64,000 nucleotides of DNA from CBDUQN01 sp965369375 (GTDB lineage Bacteria; Krumholzibacteriota; Krumholzibacteriia; Krumholzibacteriales; Krumholzibacteriaceae), in NCBI GenBank assembly GCA_965369375.1, contig CBDUQN010000007.1:1-64000 (forward strand), written 5' to 3'. This document shows positions 56,826-64,000 of the stretch, in pieces (the first letter of the stretch is position 1; each line of letters begins with the position of its first letter). The position numbers were made by a program, and so were the translations under genes. The notes beneath the pieces were generated by a model. The model had not been told where the DNA came from. It did no database searches and was given only the letters and a program-made list of their open reading frames with translations.

Positions 56826-57668
56826 TTACAGTTCTACCTTCTTGTGCCGGGCCGCGTGACAGTTGATATTCACGGCGACGGGAAATGACGCGATATGCCG
56901 TGGTGCGACTTCGATGTGGACGGCGAGAGCCGTGACACGCCCGCCGAAGCCCATGGGACCGACTCCCGTGTCGTTTACGAGCCCAAGGAGCTCGGACTCG
57001 ATATCGGCGTAGAATGGATCGGGATGCGTGCTCCCGATGTCTCGCAACAGGGCCTTCTTGGCGAGATAGGCGCATCGCTCGAATGTGCCGCCGATACCGA
57101 CACCGACAACGATCGGCGGGCAAGGATTGCCCGACGCCGTTCGCACACTCTCCACGACGAACCGCTTGATACCCTCGACCCCGTCGGCCGGCTTCATCAT
57201 GGCGATCTTGCTCATGTTTTCACTCCCGCCCCCCTTTGGAACGACCCAGAGTGTGAGACCGTCACCGGGGACTATTCTCAGATGGATCACCGCCGGGGTG
57301 TTGTCTCCCGTGTTTTTCCCTTTAACGGGATCGTCGAGAACCGACTTTCTCAAGTATCCTTCGGTGTACCCCTTGCGCACGCCCTCGTTTATCGCTTCCT
57401 CGAAATCACCCCCGACGACATGCACATCCTGGCCGAGCTCCGCGAAGACGACCGCCAGCCCGGTATCCTGGCATATCGGCATTTTCTCGTCTCTCCCTAT
57501 TTGAGAGTTCTCGAGGATCTGCCTCAACACCTCCTTGCCGGCGGGCGATTCCTCCTCCTTGAACGCCTTCTCGAGCGCAGACTGAACGTCGTCTTCGAGC
57601 TCGTAGTTGGCCTCCATCGAGAGGCGCGCTATCGCCTCGGTTATTTTCCCTGCTTCGATCTCCCTCAT
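56826..57668 (-). CDS. class I fumarase, alpha subunit
   Basis: 280-residue alpha subunit holding the [4Fe-4S] cluster. The Cys ligands are likely those in MPICQDTG, NPCPPIVVGVGIGG and NINCHAARHKK. ENMSKIAMMKPADG is another conserved block. The frame is open to 57731, but ATG 57668 is preceded by GAGAGG and gives the standard start. It is co-transcribed with the beta subunit. Confidence 0.9.
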   Translation of the reverse strand: MREIEAGKITEAIARLSMEANYELEDDVQSALEKAFKEEESPAGKEVLRQILENSQIGRDEKMPICQDTGLAVVFAELGQDVHVVGGDFEEAINEGVRKGYTEGYLRKSVLDDPVKGKNTGDNTPAVIHLRIVPGDGLTLWVVPKGGGSENMSKIAMMKPADGVEGIKRFVVESVRTASGNPCPPIVVGVGIGGTFERCAYLAKKALLRDIGSTHPDPFYADIESELLGLVNDTGVGPMGFGGRVTALAVHIEVAPRHIASFPVAVNINCHAARHKKVEL

Positions 57669-57775
57669 TCCAATCCTCTCTTTCTTATGGATTATTCCGC
57701 AGCAACAGAAATTCCGCGAAAGTCTATACAATCCTTGAATACAGCAATCAGATCTCCAGGTGTCCCGATTCCGGG

Positions 57776-58432
57776 CTACAGGGCGGGATCGAGAACGACA
57801 ACCTTGAGCGAATCGGGCAGATTCTCCTTCGAGATCGTGAACCCGCTCCCACCGGCCTTTTCGACATTCTCCATCATACGCGTGAAATCATCGACCGGTG
57901 CTATGGGAAATCCAACCTTGTCCGTCTTGAAATGCATTGGAATGACGACTCTCGGATTGATCGCCTTTACGACCTCAGCGGCTGCGCGCGCATCGATCGT
58001 GAAGTGCCCGCCCACCGGGATAAAAAGCACATCGACGCCCTGAAGTCCGGGGATATCCTCTGCGGTTACGGAATGACCGAGATCCCCCAGGTGCGCTATC
58101 CGCAGGCCTTCGACCTCTACGATCGAAATCAGGTTCTTCCCCCGTTCGGATCCTTCGGACTCATCATGAAATGTGGGAAACGACCTGACCGTCATCCCTT
58201 CCAATTCGTGATCCCCGGCGCTATCTACTACATAACCGGCTTTCGACGTGACCTCCGTGAAGCAGTGATCCGCATGATCGTGACTCACAACCGCGACATC
58301 GTAAGAGCCGGTTATCGGTCCATACGCAAGCGCGCCATCGTACGCGCCCGATTCGTAGGGATCGAATACGAGCTTTTTGCCGTTCTCGAGCACCAGTTCG
58401 AAAGCGGCGTGACCGAGATAATTGATCTTCAC
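57776..58432 (-). CDS. metal-dependent hydrolase, UlaG/UPF0173-like MBL fold
   Basis: 218-residue metallo-beta-lactamase-fold protein starting KINYLGHAAFEL, with the metal motif HDHADHC, a further HLGDLGH and the C-terminal VIPMHFKT. The family (UPF0173) is widespread, its substrate unknown, and RNA or phosphodiester hydrolysis is only a guess. It stands alone between fumarase and the ribosomal-protein pair, with the rpmA terminator just upstream. GTG start behind GGGGGTGA. Confidence 0.85.
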   Translation of the reverse strand: MKINYLGHAAFELVLENGKKLVFDPYESGAYDGALAYGPITGSYDVAVVSHDHADHCFTEVTSKAGYVVDSAGDHELEGMTVRSFPTFHDESEGSERGKNLISIVEVEGLRIAHLGDLGHSVTAEDIPGLQGVDVLFIPVGGHFTIDARAAAEVVKAINPRVVIPMHFKTDKVGFPIAPVDDFTRMMENVEKAGGSGFTISKENLPDSLKVVVLDPAL

Positions 58433-58446
58433 TGTCTCACCCCCCT

Positions 58447-58491
58447 AAAAAAAAGAGAACCCTTTCGGAACAACTGCTGTTCCGGGTTCTC
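58447..58491 (-). terminator. rho-independent terminator after rpmA
   Basis: A long stem pairs GAGAACCC with GGGTTCTC (58455-58462 and 58484-58491) around an inner GGAACA/TGTTCC stem, followed by eight T residues on the - strand. It closes the rplU-rpmA operon. Confidence 0.92.
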
Positions 58492-58523
58492 CATGTCAAT
58501 CAGTCATACGTTAACCAGGCCCG

Positions 58524-58778
58524 TCAATGGGCATTCACGTGCACTTTTTTCTTGGATTTGCCGAAGCGCTCGTATTTAACGACTCCATCGATGAGAGCGT
58601 ACAGGGTATCGTCTCTTCCCTTGCCGACGTTCAGTCCGGGATGGATCTTGGTTCCCCGCTGACGAATGATGATGCTTCCGGCCGTCACGACCTGCCCGGC
58701 GTATCTCTTCACACCGAGCCGTTTCGCGTTGCTGTCCCGGCCGTTCTTCGAGCTTCCTACGCCCTTCTTATGTGCCAT
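58524..58778 (-). CDS. rpmA: 50S ribosomal protein L27
   Basis: 84 residues, the normal length, starting [20 protein letters not shown] with no N-terminal propeptide, followed by [20 protein letters not shown]. Its N-terminal tail reaches the peptidyl-transferase centre. It follows rplU by 29 bases; the usual rplU-rpmA pair is closed by a strong terminator. obgE, often third, is not here. Confidence 0.97.
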   Translation of the reverse strand: MAHKKGVGSSKNGRDSNAKRLGVKRYAGQVVTAGSIIIRQRGTKIHPGLNVGKGRDDTLYALIDGVVKYERFGKSKKKVHVNAH

Positions 58779-58807
58779 ACTCGCATCAGCTCCTCGGGAG
58801 TGCCCAA

Positions 58808-59119
58808 CTAGGTGGACATCTTCATGATCTTGAGCAGGGTATATCCCTGACGATGCCCCTTTTTACGCCGGTAGTTCTTGCGGCGTTTCATCTTGAAAAC
58901 AATGATCTTGTCTTCACGCCCGTGCTCGAGAACTTCGGCGGTTATCTTGACATCATCGAGGCTCGGCCGCCCGACGCGGACATCCTTGCCGTCAGAGAAA
59001 AGCAGTACATCATCGCACTGAATGACGCTCCCCACCTCGGCATCGAGACGAGGGACCTCGACCTGCTCGTCCGGTTTGACCGTCACCTGTTTTCCGGCCA
59101 ATCTCACGACCGCGTACAC
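58808..59119 (-). CDS. rplU: 50S ribosomal protein L21
   Basis: 103 residues from a GTG start seven bases behind [29 protein letters not shown], split here as [10 protein letters not shown] and the following strand, is the L21 N-terminus, and [18 protein letters not shown] is its C-terminal signature. The in-frame ATG upstream (59218) would add 33 residues that do not belong. A good promoter lies 37 bases upstream. Confidence 0.95.
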   Translation of the reverse strand: MYAVVRLAGKQVTVKPDEQVEVPRLDAEVGSVIQCDDVLLFSDGKDVRVGRPSLDDVKITAEVLEHGREDKIIVFKMKRRKNYRRKKGHRQGYTLLKIMKMST

Positions 59120-59155
59120 CGTTGAACCTCCCTTACATACTGGAAGTGAACTATA

Positions 59156-59184
59156 TTGATAGCAAACGGCTCGGTCCAAGTCAA
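59156..59184 (-). promoter_or_regulatory. rplU-rpmA promoter
   Basis: TTGACT (-35, 59179-59184), a 17-base spacer and TATCAA (-10, 59156-59161), placed 37-65 bases before the GTG start and after the subtilase terminator. A consensus-like housekeeping promoter. Confidence 0.7.
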
Positions 59185-59237
59185 GCCAAAAAAATCCCGC
59201 ATATTGATTGCCGAACACCGGACGGCAGCGGCTTTAT

Positions 59238-59276
59238 TTAAAAAGAAAGGGAGGGGGCTTCGAGCCCCCTCCCTTT
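59238..59276 (-). terminator. rho-independent terminator after the subtilase gene
   Basis: A perfect 14-bp stem (59246-59259 with 59263-59276) with a 3-base loop, followed on the - strand by CTTTTT. It is the strongest hairpin in the window and separates the secreted protease from rplU. Confidence 0.93.
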
Positions 59277-59308
59277 GCGGCTCAGAACCGTTCGATATGT
59301 ACGTCGAA

Positions 59309-61894
59309 CTATCTCATGAGCACCATTTTCTTGGTTTCGACAAAGGACCCGGCGTTGAGCTTGTAGAAATAGATGCCGGATGCAACGGCAGCGCCGTTGT
59401 TATCCTTGCCGTTCCAGTTCACGGCATGGAGACCCTCTGTCTTGTGTCCGTCGACGAGCGTCCTCACGAGCTTTCCGGCGGCATCGTAGATATTGAGATT
59501 CACAAAGCCGGCAGTCGGGATCTGGAAGCTGATCGACGTGCTCGGGTTGAACGGATTCGGATAGTTCTGGCCGAGCTTGTAAGTAAGCGCAGGAGTCTCG
59601 TCATGCGTTTCGGGATTGAATCCCGGGTCGAGTCTCAGAACGTGATGATTGCCACAATTATCATCGTATTCGACATCGAACCATACATTGAAGCTGCCGC
59701 CCGGGTGAGCGGTCAGATCGAATACGTAATCATCTGTGTTCCAGGAACTACCCCCCCTGGGTATATTGCCGTAGACACCATCCGGATCGGGTATAACGAG
59801 CCACGGGATATCCGAGTTCATCCTTGCGGTAACGTTGAAGGCGTCGCCCGGCCCGTTGTTGGTCATCGCCACCTGCACCGTCCAGAGCGGGGGTGCCCAG
59901 GAAACCTCACGGTAGCCGACGAGTGTCAGCATAGCGAGCTCAGGTTCGCACACCTCGCATGTTTCCTGAATGCTGAATACGCCGTTGCTCATATCCGAGG
60001 GATCGCCATCGGCGTCTGTTATCCGGACGAGGCAGTTTGTGGAAATGTCGCCTGGAATGGTCCATGGTTCGGAGCCGTCGTCGGCGGTATTGTCGAAGGC
60101 CAACGTCCAAGCCGCTCCGCCGTTCGTCGTGTACTCGATATCGACGAGACCGCTCGTGCCGCTCGACGACCACATGATATTGTGAACGCTGCCGATTTCC
60201 CAGCACTCTCCACCGTTCGGTGCTGTGACCGTTATGGACTCCTCTCCCGGGCAGGGATCGGTCGGCGAACCCATGTCGAGCTTGCCCCATCCCCACTCGT
60301 TGTCCTTGCCAGCGGGAGCCACATCGATCGCGCGGCCCTCGAGGAAGTCCCGCACATCATCGACATCCATCGTGGGACAGGCCTCCATCACGAGCGCCGC
60401 CGCGCCCGCCACATGGGGCGCCGCAGCCGAGGTGCCGCCGAAGCACCCGGTCGAGATCGATATGTCCACACAGGAGGGACCTACGATATCCGGCTTTATC
60501 CTGCCGTCGAGCGTCGGCCCGAACGAGCTGTAATTATCCACGCTCGTGGCCGCCGCCCAGCCGGACTGGTGTCTGGCACCGACGGCGAAGCAGCCCGCCG
60601 CATCGGCCGGCAGGGAAAAGCTGCTCGCCGAATGTCTGTATTCCGACCGGTATCCGACGGTGTAAAATTTCAGCTGCGCGTTCCCCGTGCCGCCGGCCCG
60701 CTGGATCTTGATGTAATACTGGCCGGTGACAGGAATCGTCGTTTCGATTGCTTCTACACCCGGTTCCACACCGGTCTGGGGATTTGTCGAGGAGGCAACC
60801 GCCCCGGCAACACCGACTCTGTACAGATAAAGGTCGTAATCCACCGTCGTCGTCGGCCAGCCCCAGAACAGGTAGATGTCTATGCCCCAACCAGCCTGAA
60901 GCGTTGTTGTTGAACCATCATAGTTGGAGAGATTGTTGCTCTCATCGGTACCCGAGAAATTGTGCCAGCCGTCCGCATCGCCATCGGCAAACATATCCAT
61001 GTAATGATAGTTCTGATTGTTCCCCGCGCTCTTGACGAAGAGGATCCCATTGGTATGCGCGTCGTTGACGATATCGCAGAGCGGCCCTGTTCCGTCATAT
61101 CCGCCGGCGTTGTAGAATCCGAGGGACATGTTGATGATATCAATGCCGTTGGTAACGCAGTAATTCTTTGCAGCCATGAGATCCGACTCGTCACCGATGC
61201 GCAGCAGATACAGATCGACATCGGGAGCCATGTCTATGAGGATATCGGTGACGTTGGTTCCATGCCAATCTCCAGCATAACAGTTTCCACCATCATAGAA
61301 CATCGGCACACCGAAGACTTGCTTCGTATTGGGAGTTGGAATGTCATTGGTACCTTCCGCATCACACGTCCAATGGAAGCCGCCATCGATTACCGCAACA
61401 CTCACACCCGAGCCTGTGAATCCGGCTGTATGCCAGACATTGGCATTGGTCCGCACGACACCCTCACTCGTAGCGGATCCCGTTTCAGGATGCGGTTTCA
61501 TCGGCTTGCGTATGAACCGCACGCCATCCAGCTCACCGGCCATCCTGCGAAGCGCGTCGATCGGCGCCAGCACACGCCAGAAGTCATCGTGCCGTCTCTC
61601 GACCTCGACGCCGTACCGCTGCAGAACGGCCTCATCCGGTGTCATTCCCGGCATGAGATCGAGCATGACTCGAACCTTGTTATCCTTGACGATCAGCCCT
61701 CTCGTTTCGATCAGTGTCTCGTTCGCCGTCAGGGCTCCGCGCTCGTAATTATCGTTCAATTCCTTCAGCACACTTGCCAGCTTCGGCACCTTGGCCCCGG
61801 CCTTTTCCAGCTCGTCGGCCGTAATGCTCGTAAAGGAAAAGAGGGCGACAATCGCGAGGGCGGTGATCAGAAGACACCACTTTTTGCTAACCAT
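59309..61894 (-). CDS. secreted S8 (subtilisin-like) protease with FlgD/T9SS-type sorting tail
   Basis: 861 residues. Signal peptide 1-26; propeptide about 27-145. The S8 catalytic triad is Asp170 (SVAVIDGG), His211 (GDWHGTNV) and Ser489 (GGTSAAAPHVAG), with a large insertion (about 300-430) between His and Ser. After about 545 comes a Kre9/KNH-like repeat domain (TAPNGGECWEIGS, then DGSEPWTIP) and an Ig-like segment. The last 85 residues are a FlgD-like sorting tail: GQNYPNPFNPSTSISFQIP, LNIYDAAGKLV, ending YKLNAGSFVETKKMVL. Such tails direct proteins to T9SS, matching sprA in this window. It has a GAGGGGG Shine-Dalgarno, two palindromes upstream and a strong terminator. Confidence 0.92.
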   Translation of the reverse strand: MVSKKWCLLITALAIVALFSFTSITADELEKAGAKVPKLASVLKELNDNYERGALTANETLIETRGLIVKDNKVRVMLDLMPGMTPDEAVLQRYGVEVERRHDDFWRVLAPIDALRRMAGELDGVRFIRKPMKPHPETGSATSEGVVRTNANVWHTAGFTGSGVSVAVIDGGFHWTCDAEGTNDIPTPNTKQVFGVPMFYDGGNCYAGDWHGTNVTDILIDMAPDVDLYLLRIGDESDLMAAKNYCVTNGIDIINMSLGFYNAGGYDGTGPLCDIVNDAHTNGILFVKSAGNNQNYHYMDMFADGDADGWHNFSGTDESNNLSNYDGSTTTLQAGWGIDIYLFWGWPTTTVDYDLYLYRVGVAGAVASSTNPQTGVEPGVEAIETTIPVTGQYYIKIQRAGGTGNAQLKFYTVGYRSEYRHSASSFSLPADAAGCFAVGARHQSGWAAATSVDNYSSFGPTLDGRIKPDIVGPSCVDISISTGCFGGTSAAAPHVAGAAALVMEACPTMDVDDVRDFLEGRAIDVAPAGKDNEWGWGKLDMGSPTDPCPGEESITVTAPNGGECWEIGSVHNIMWSSSGTSGLVDIEYTTNGGAAWTLAFDNTADDGSEPWTIPGDISTNCLVRITDADGDPSDMSNGVFSIQETCEVCEPELAMLTLVGYREVSWAPPLWTVQVAMTNNGPGDAFNVTARMNSDIPWLVIPDPDGVYGNIPRGGSSWNTDDYVFDLTAHPGGSFNVWFDVEYDDNCGNHHVLRLDPGFNPETHDETPALTYKLGQNYPNPFNPSTSISFQIPTAGFVNLNIYDAAGKLVRTLVDGHKTEGLHAVNWNGKDNNGAAVASGIYFYKLNAGSFVETKKMVLMR

Positions 61895-62276
61895 TTATAC
61901 TTACCCCCTCATTTCTGTGAATGTAACGTTCATAGCAAAGCATTCTTTGCTATTCATTAATTAATGAGAATCCAACAATCTTCCGCGAAAAGAATGGAGT
62001 CAGGTCGGACCGCAGGCGCTCACCCCCCCTTCCCGCACCAGGGTTGCTGTTGTAGATTACTTTTAGAGACTTGGAATTTGGACAGGAATTGAAATAGAGA
62101 GCAGAAAGTGTGAACTCCATAGATAGCCCAATTCATACTGCATATCCATAAATGCAGCGCTTTTTGAACACAGTTATATCTACCGCTTCAAACCGCTGGA
62201 ATCTAACTCTTAGGATATATACATCGAACCAGCAAAGCAGTTGTACTGCTATATCAGTCTCTCGAAAAAGCGGAAC
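61895..62276. other. subtilase leader region with adjacent palindromes
   Basis: 382 bases between the small peptide gene and the subtilase. I see no convincing gene. Besides the two palindromes near 61932-61966 it has a small stem AGCAG/CTGCT at about 62231-62251 soon after the peptide stop, but no T-run terminator, so read-through from the peptide promoter into the protease gene is possible. Confidence 0.5.
61932..61966. repeat. two adjacent palindromes upstream of the subtilase
   Basis: ATAGCAAAG-CATT-CTTTGCTAT (61932-61953, nine-pair perfect stem) is followed after one base by the 12-base perfect palindrome CATTAATTAATG (61955-61966). They lie 38-72 bases upstream of the protease start and look like regulator sites or leader structures. 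Confidence 0.6.
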
Positions 62277-62387
62277 CTAGCCGTTGCCGCCGGTCGGTGG
62301 ATTAAACGAAAGAAGCGTTATATCTTTCAGGTTCTCGTGCTTCTTCACCTCTGGCTTGGTGTATTCTTTTTTTTCTTCTTTCTTCAA
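62277..62387 (-). CDS. 36-residue small peptide, RiPP-precursor-like
   Basis: TTG start seven bases behind a perfect GGAGG. The peptide has a Lys/Glu-rich head and then YTKPEVKKHENLKDIT at residues 9-24. This follows the leader pattern Y-x2-P-x-(L/V), then Thr ten residues later, known from lasso and related RRE-recognised precursors (Tyr9, Pro12, Val14, Leu20, Thr24). The last 12 residues are core-like: hydrophobic LLSF, then NPP and a Gly-rich TGGNG end. The core has no Asp/Glu at 7-9, so it is not a lasso peptide. No modification enzyme is nearby. The promoter and ribosome site are strong for so short a gene. A function beyond that is unknown. Confidence 0.72.
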   Translation of the reverse strand: MKKEEKKEYTKPEVKKHENLKDITLLSFNPPTGGNG

Positions 62388-62449
62388 AACATCTCCTCCC
62401 CTGAGTGTTTGGTGCGTTAGTAGAATAATTTATGATTTACCAGAGTTGA

Positions 62450-62479
62450 ATTCTATCACATATAGGGCTCTCGAGTCAA
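62450..62479 (-). promoter_or_regulatory. promoter of the small peptide gene
   Basis: TTGACT (-35, 62474-62479), an 18-base spacer and TAGAAT (-10, 62450-62455) with TG one base before it (extended -10). The predicted leader before the TTG start is about 55 bases. Three A/T repeats lie directly upstream of the -35. Confidence 0.7.
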
Positions 62480-62484
62480 TAGCG

Positions 62485-62520
62485 TTTTTAGATATTTTTT
62501 AGATATATATTTTTAGATAT
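62485..62520 (-). repeat. three 11-bp A/T repeats, UP-element-like
   Basis: TTTTTAGATAT on the + strand at 62485-62495, 62496-62506 and 62510-62520. The first two are exactly tandem and the third is offset by three bases. The roughly helical-turn spacing just upstream of a -35 fits an UP element or curved DNA that raises promoter strength. Confidence 0.7.
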
Positions 62521-62593
62521 ATATAAAATCACGAATGTGTGGATAAGGACGGGAATTTCCCAGGGCAACTGAGGTTATAGCGAAAATCGCCCA

Positions 62594-64000
62594 TTATTTT
62601 ACTGAATTTTCTTTTGTCATCTCTAAATATTTCTCAAATCTCGGATCGCTCCTGATAAATTCGAGATCGCCGTCGTTTGCGAGAAGCTCATGATCATTGA
62701 ATCCAGATTCGATAGCCTCCTCGAGATACCTAAACGCCCCGTCCGCTTCATGTAACAGCGAATGGATGCATACCATATCCAGGAGGTTATACGGGTTGCG
62801 ATTGATTTGCAGCGCCTTCTCTTCCGTGCCGGTCGCATCAGCCTTGCTACCCGTCCTCGCATAGGCATACGCGAGAGATGTGAGTGCCCAAGCGTTTTGC
62901 GGATATATTTCGACGGAACGTTGCAGTGCGGATATCGCCTTGTCGTACAAATCATTACCGGTGTATGCGCGCCCCAGGTGAAAGTAGATCCATGCGTTGT
63001 TGGATTCGAGGCGAACCGCATTTTCGAGGTATTTTATCGACTCGTCAAACATGCCCTTTCCGTTATAGGCCCTCCCGAGAGACAGGTACCCCATCGCATA
63101 CGTCGAATCGATGTCGACGAGCCGCCAGGCGGTTTCAATGACCTTGTCATACTCTCTCATATTCAAATAGATAGTAATGATATTATTGAGCGGCAAGACA
63201 AATTGCGGGTCTATTCTCAGGGCTTCATCGTACGCAGCGAGCGCCTCATCGTATTTGCCGGCCCGCTGATAGGTCCATCCCAGATTATTTTGTGCGCCGA
63301 CGTAGTCCGGATACATCTCGAGCAGTGTCTTATAGTTCTGGATCGCTTTCTTGAAATCGGATTCCACCAGGTTGTAATATTCAGCGAGGATTTTGTATTT
63401 TTCCCGCTCCGTCAGATTATCGATATACCTGACGGCCTTCGTGTAATACTCGATCGCCTTTTCCCGCTCACCATTGTTATCGCAGAGCGTTCCCAGCGCA
63501 GCATATGCGGAAGCGAACGTGGAATCCAGCTCTATTGCGTTGTGTAAGAATATCTTCACCTCGTTCCAGTCCAGGGGACGCAGGTGCTTCTCGACACCCA
63601 ACGCGTACTGCTCGAGCGCCGCGAGCGATGATGTCGTCACTTTCGGAAGACTCTTGTCGTTCTCTTCAATCGACTCGAGTGATTCTCCGAGATCCTTCCT
63701 TATCTCTCTCGTCAATCGATCGACGGCGCTTTTGAGAACCTCGTCTCGCCCGGTCACCGTGACCCGGATGGGATTCAAGCGCCGCCCTCGGCCGACATCG
63801 ACCATTGATGCGCTCAAGCTGTATGTCTCGCCGACCCGGGAAATCGTCGGCACGAGCATCGCCTTGACACCTTCCCGCTTGCAGATCTCCAGCCCGAGCG
63901 ATTCATCGATCGCTGTTACGTCGTTTTTTTCCATCCGCCTCAGGGTCTGCTTTATTCTCGTCCTATCGAATACGTTGACCCATCTCGACTGCTGCATATC
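62594..64000 (-). CDS. TPR protein, C-terminal part (5' end outside the window)
   Basis: At least 468 residues; the frame runs off the window end, so the true start is beyond it. The N-terminal part here (about 1-110) contains SRWVNVFDRTRIKQTLRRM and CKREGVKAMLVPTIS. It resembles the periplasmic or sensor part that follows the kinase or DNA-binding domain in Ser/Thr-kinase-TPR and CadC-like TPR proteins. Seven or more TPRs follow (for example NNLGWTYQRAGKYDEALAAY and YLSLGRAYNGKGMFDESIKY). A short acidic C-terminus ends EKYLEMTKEN. Which N-terminal domain it has cannot be seen. The next gene downstream on the strand is the small peptide, 207 bases on. Confidence 0.82.
   Translation of the reverse strand, partial: DMQQSRWVNVFDRTRIKQTLRRMEKNDVTAIDESLGLEICKREGVKAMLVPTISRVGETYSLSASMVDVGRGRRLNPIRVTVTGRDEVLKSAVDRLTREIRKDLGESLESIEENDKSLPKVTTSSLAALEQYALGVEKHLRPLDWNEVKIFLHNAIELDSTFASAYAALGTLCDNNGEREKAIEYYTKAVRYIDNLTEREKYKILAEYYNLVESDFKKAIQNYKTLLEMYPDYVGAQNNLGWTYQRAGKYDEALAAYDEALRIDPQFVLPLNNIITIYLNMREYDKVIETAWRLVDIDSTYAMGYLSLGRAYNGKGMFDESIKYLENAVRLESNNAWIYFHLGRAYTGNDLYDKAISALQRSVEIYPQNAWALTSLAYAYARTGSKADATGTEEKALQINRNPYNLLDMVCIHSLLHEADGAFRYLEEAIESGFNDHELLANDGDLEFIRSDPRFEKYLEMTKENSVK

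Noticed and set aside
61956..62119. Second small ORF (-) in the subtilase leader
   Set aside because: The ATG has no good Shine-Dalgarno and the product shows no leader motif or similarity to the small peptide.
62277..62387. Lasso peptide precursor as the class of the small peptide
   Set aside because: The leader fits, but the core lacks Asp or Glu at positions 7-9 and no lasso cyclase or protease is nearby.

Overview
The window looks like a chromosomal segment of a Gram-negative bacterium from an uncultured FCB-type lineage (for example Krumholzibacteriota, Eisenbacteria or Latescibacterota; the sequence alone does not separate these). The main reasons are a complete 2,164-residue SprA-type type IX secretion translocon, a secreted subtilase with a FlgD-like/T9SS-type C-terminal sorting tail (QNYPNPFNPSTSI), a GWxTD-domain protein, and LPS export and Kdo genes. 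The DNA is GC-rich and densely coding. I see no tRNA, rRNA, CRISPR array, insertion sequence or prophage.

Layout. 0.1-4.8 kb: asnS (-), then two + strand genes, a membrane TPR/zinc-knuckle protein and a DUF4388 protein. 4.9-18.1 kb (-): the classic translation/RNA block rimP-nusA-infB-ylxP-rbfA-nrnA-truB-ribF-rpsO-pnp, followed by an M16 peptidase, dut and a polysaccharide deacetylase, an order reminiscent of Firmicutes. 18.2-25.6 kb (-): sprA and a glutaminyl-cyclase-like M28 lipoprotein. 26-30.3 kb (+): lptF-lptG and a GWxTD protein. 30.4-48.2 kb (-): a long co-directional run. Read from its 5' end it holds a lauroyl-type acyltransferase, lptC, lptB, rpoN, lipA, hpf, hprK, PTS EIIA and EIIB, a GH57 glucanotransferase, EIIC, EIID, HPr and Enzyme I. 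It ends with a phosphoglucose/phosphomannose isomerase, a sugar nucleotidyltransferase, metK and ahcY. 48.5-51.8 kb (+): a glycyl-radical enzyme with its radical-SAM activase, very like trans-4-hydroxy-L-proline dehydratase. 51.8-59.1 kb (-): rplU-rpmA, an MBL-fold protein, two-subunit fumarase, kdsB-pyrG-kdsA-kdsD. 59.3-64 kb (-): the secreted subtilase, a 36-codon gene for a small peptide, and the end of a TPR protein that runs off the window.

How they work together. Kdo synthesis (kdsD, kdsA, kdsB with CTP from pyrG), acylation and Lpt export (B, C, F, G) build the outer membrane. A mannose-family PTS with HPr kinase, PGI/PMI, nucleotidyltransferase and GH57 enzyme form a sugar uptake and storage unit. 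SprA, the cyclase and the subtilase belong to protein secretion.

The most novel item is the small gene at 62277-62387 (-). It has a strong Shine-Dalgarno, an extended -10 promoter with three phased A/T repeats upstream, and a leader that follows the Y-x2-P pattern used by RRE-dependent RiPP precursors. The hydroxyproline-dehydratase pair placed inside an otherwise conserved kds/lpt/rpoN neighbourhood is the second most interesting item.
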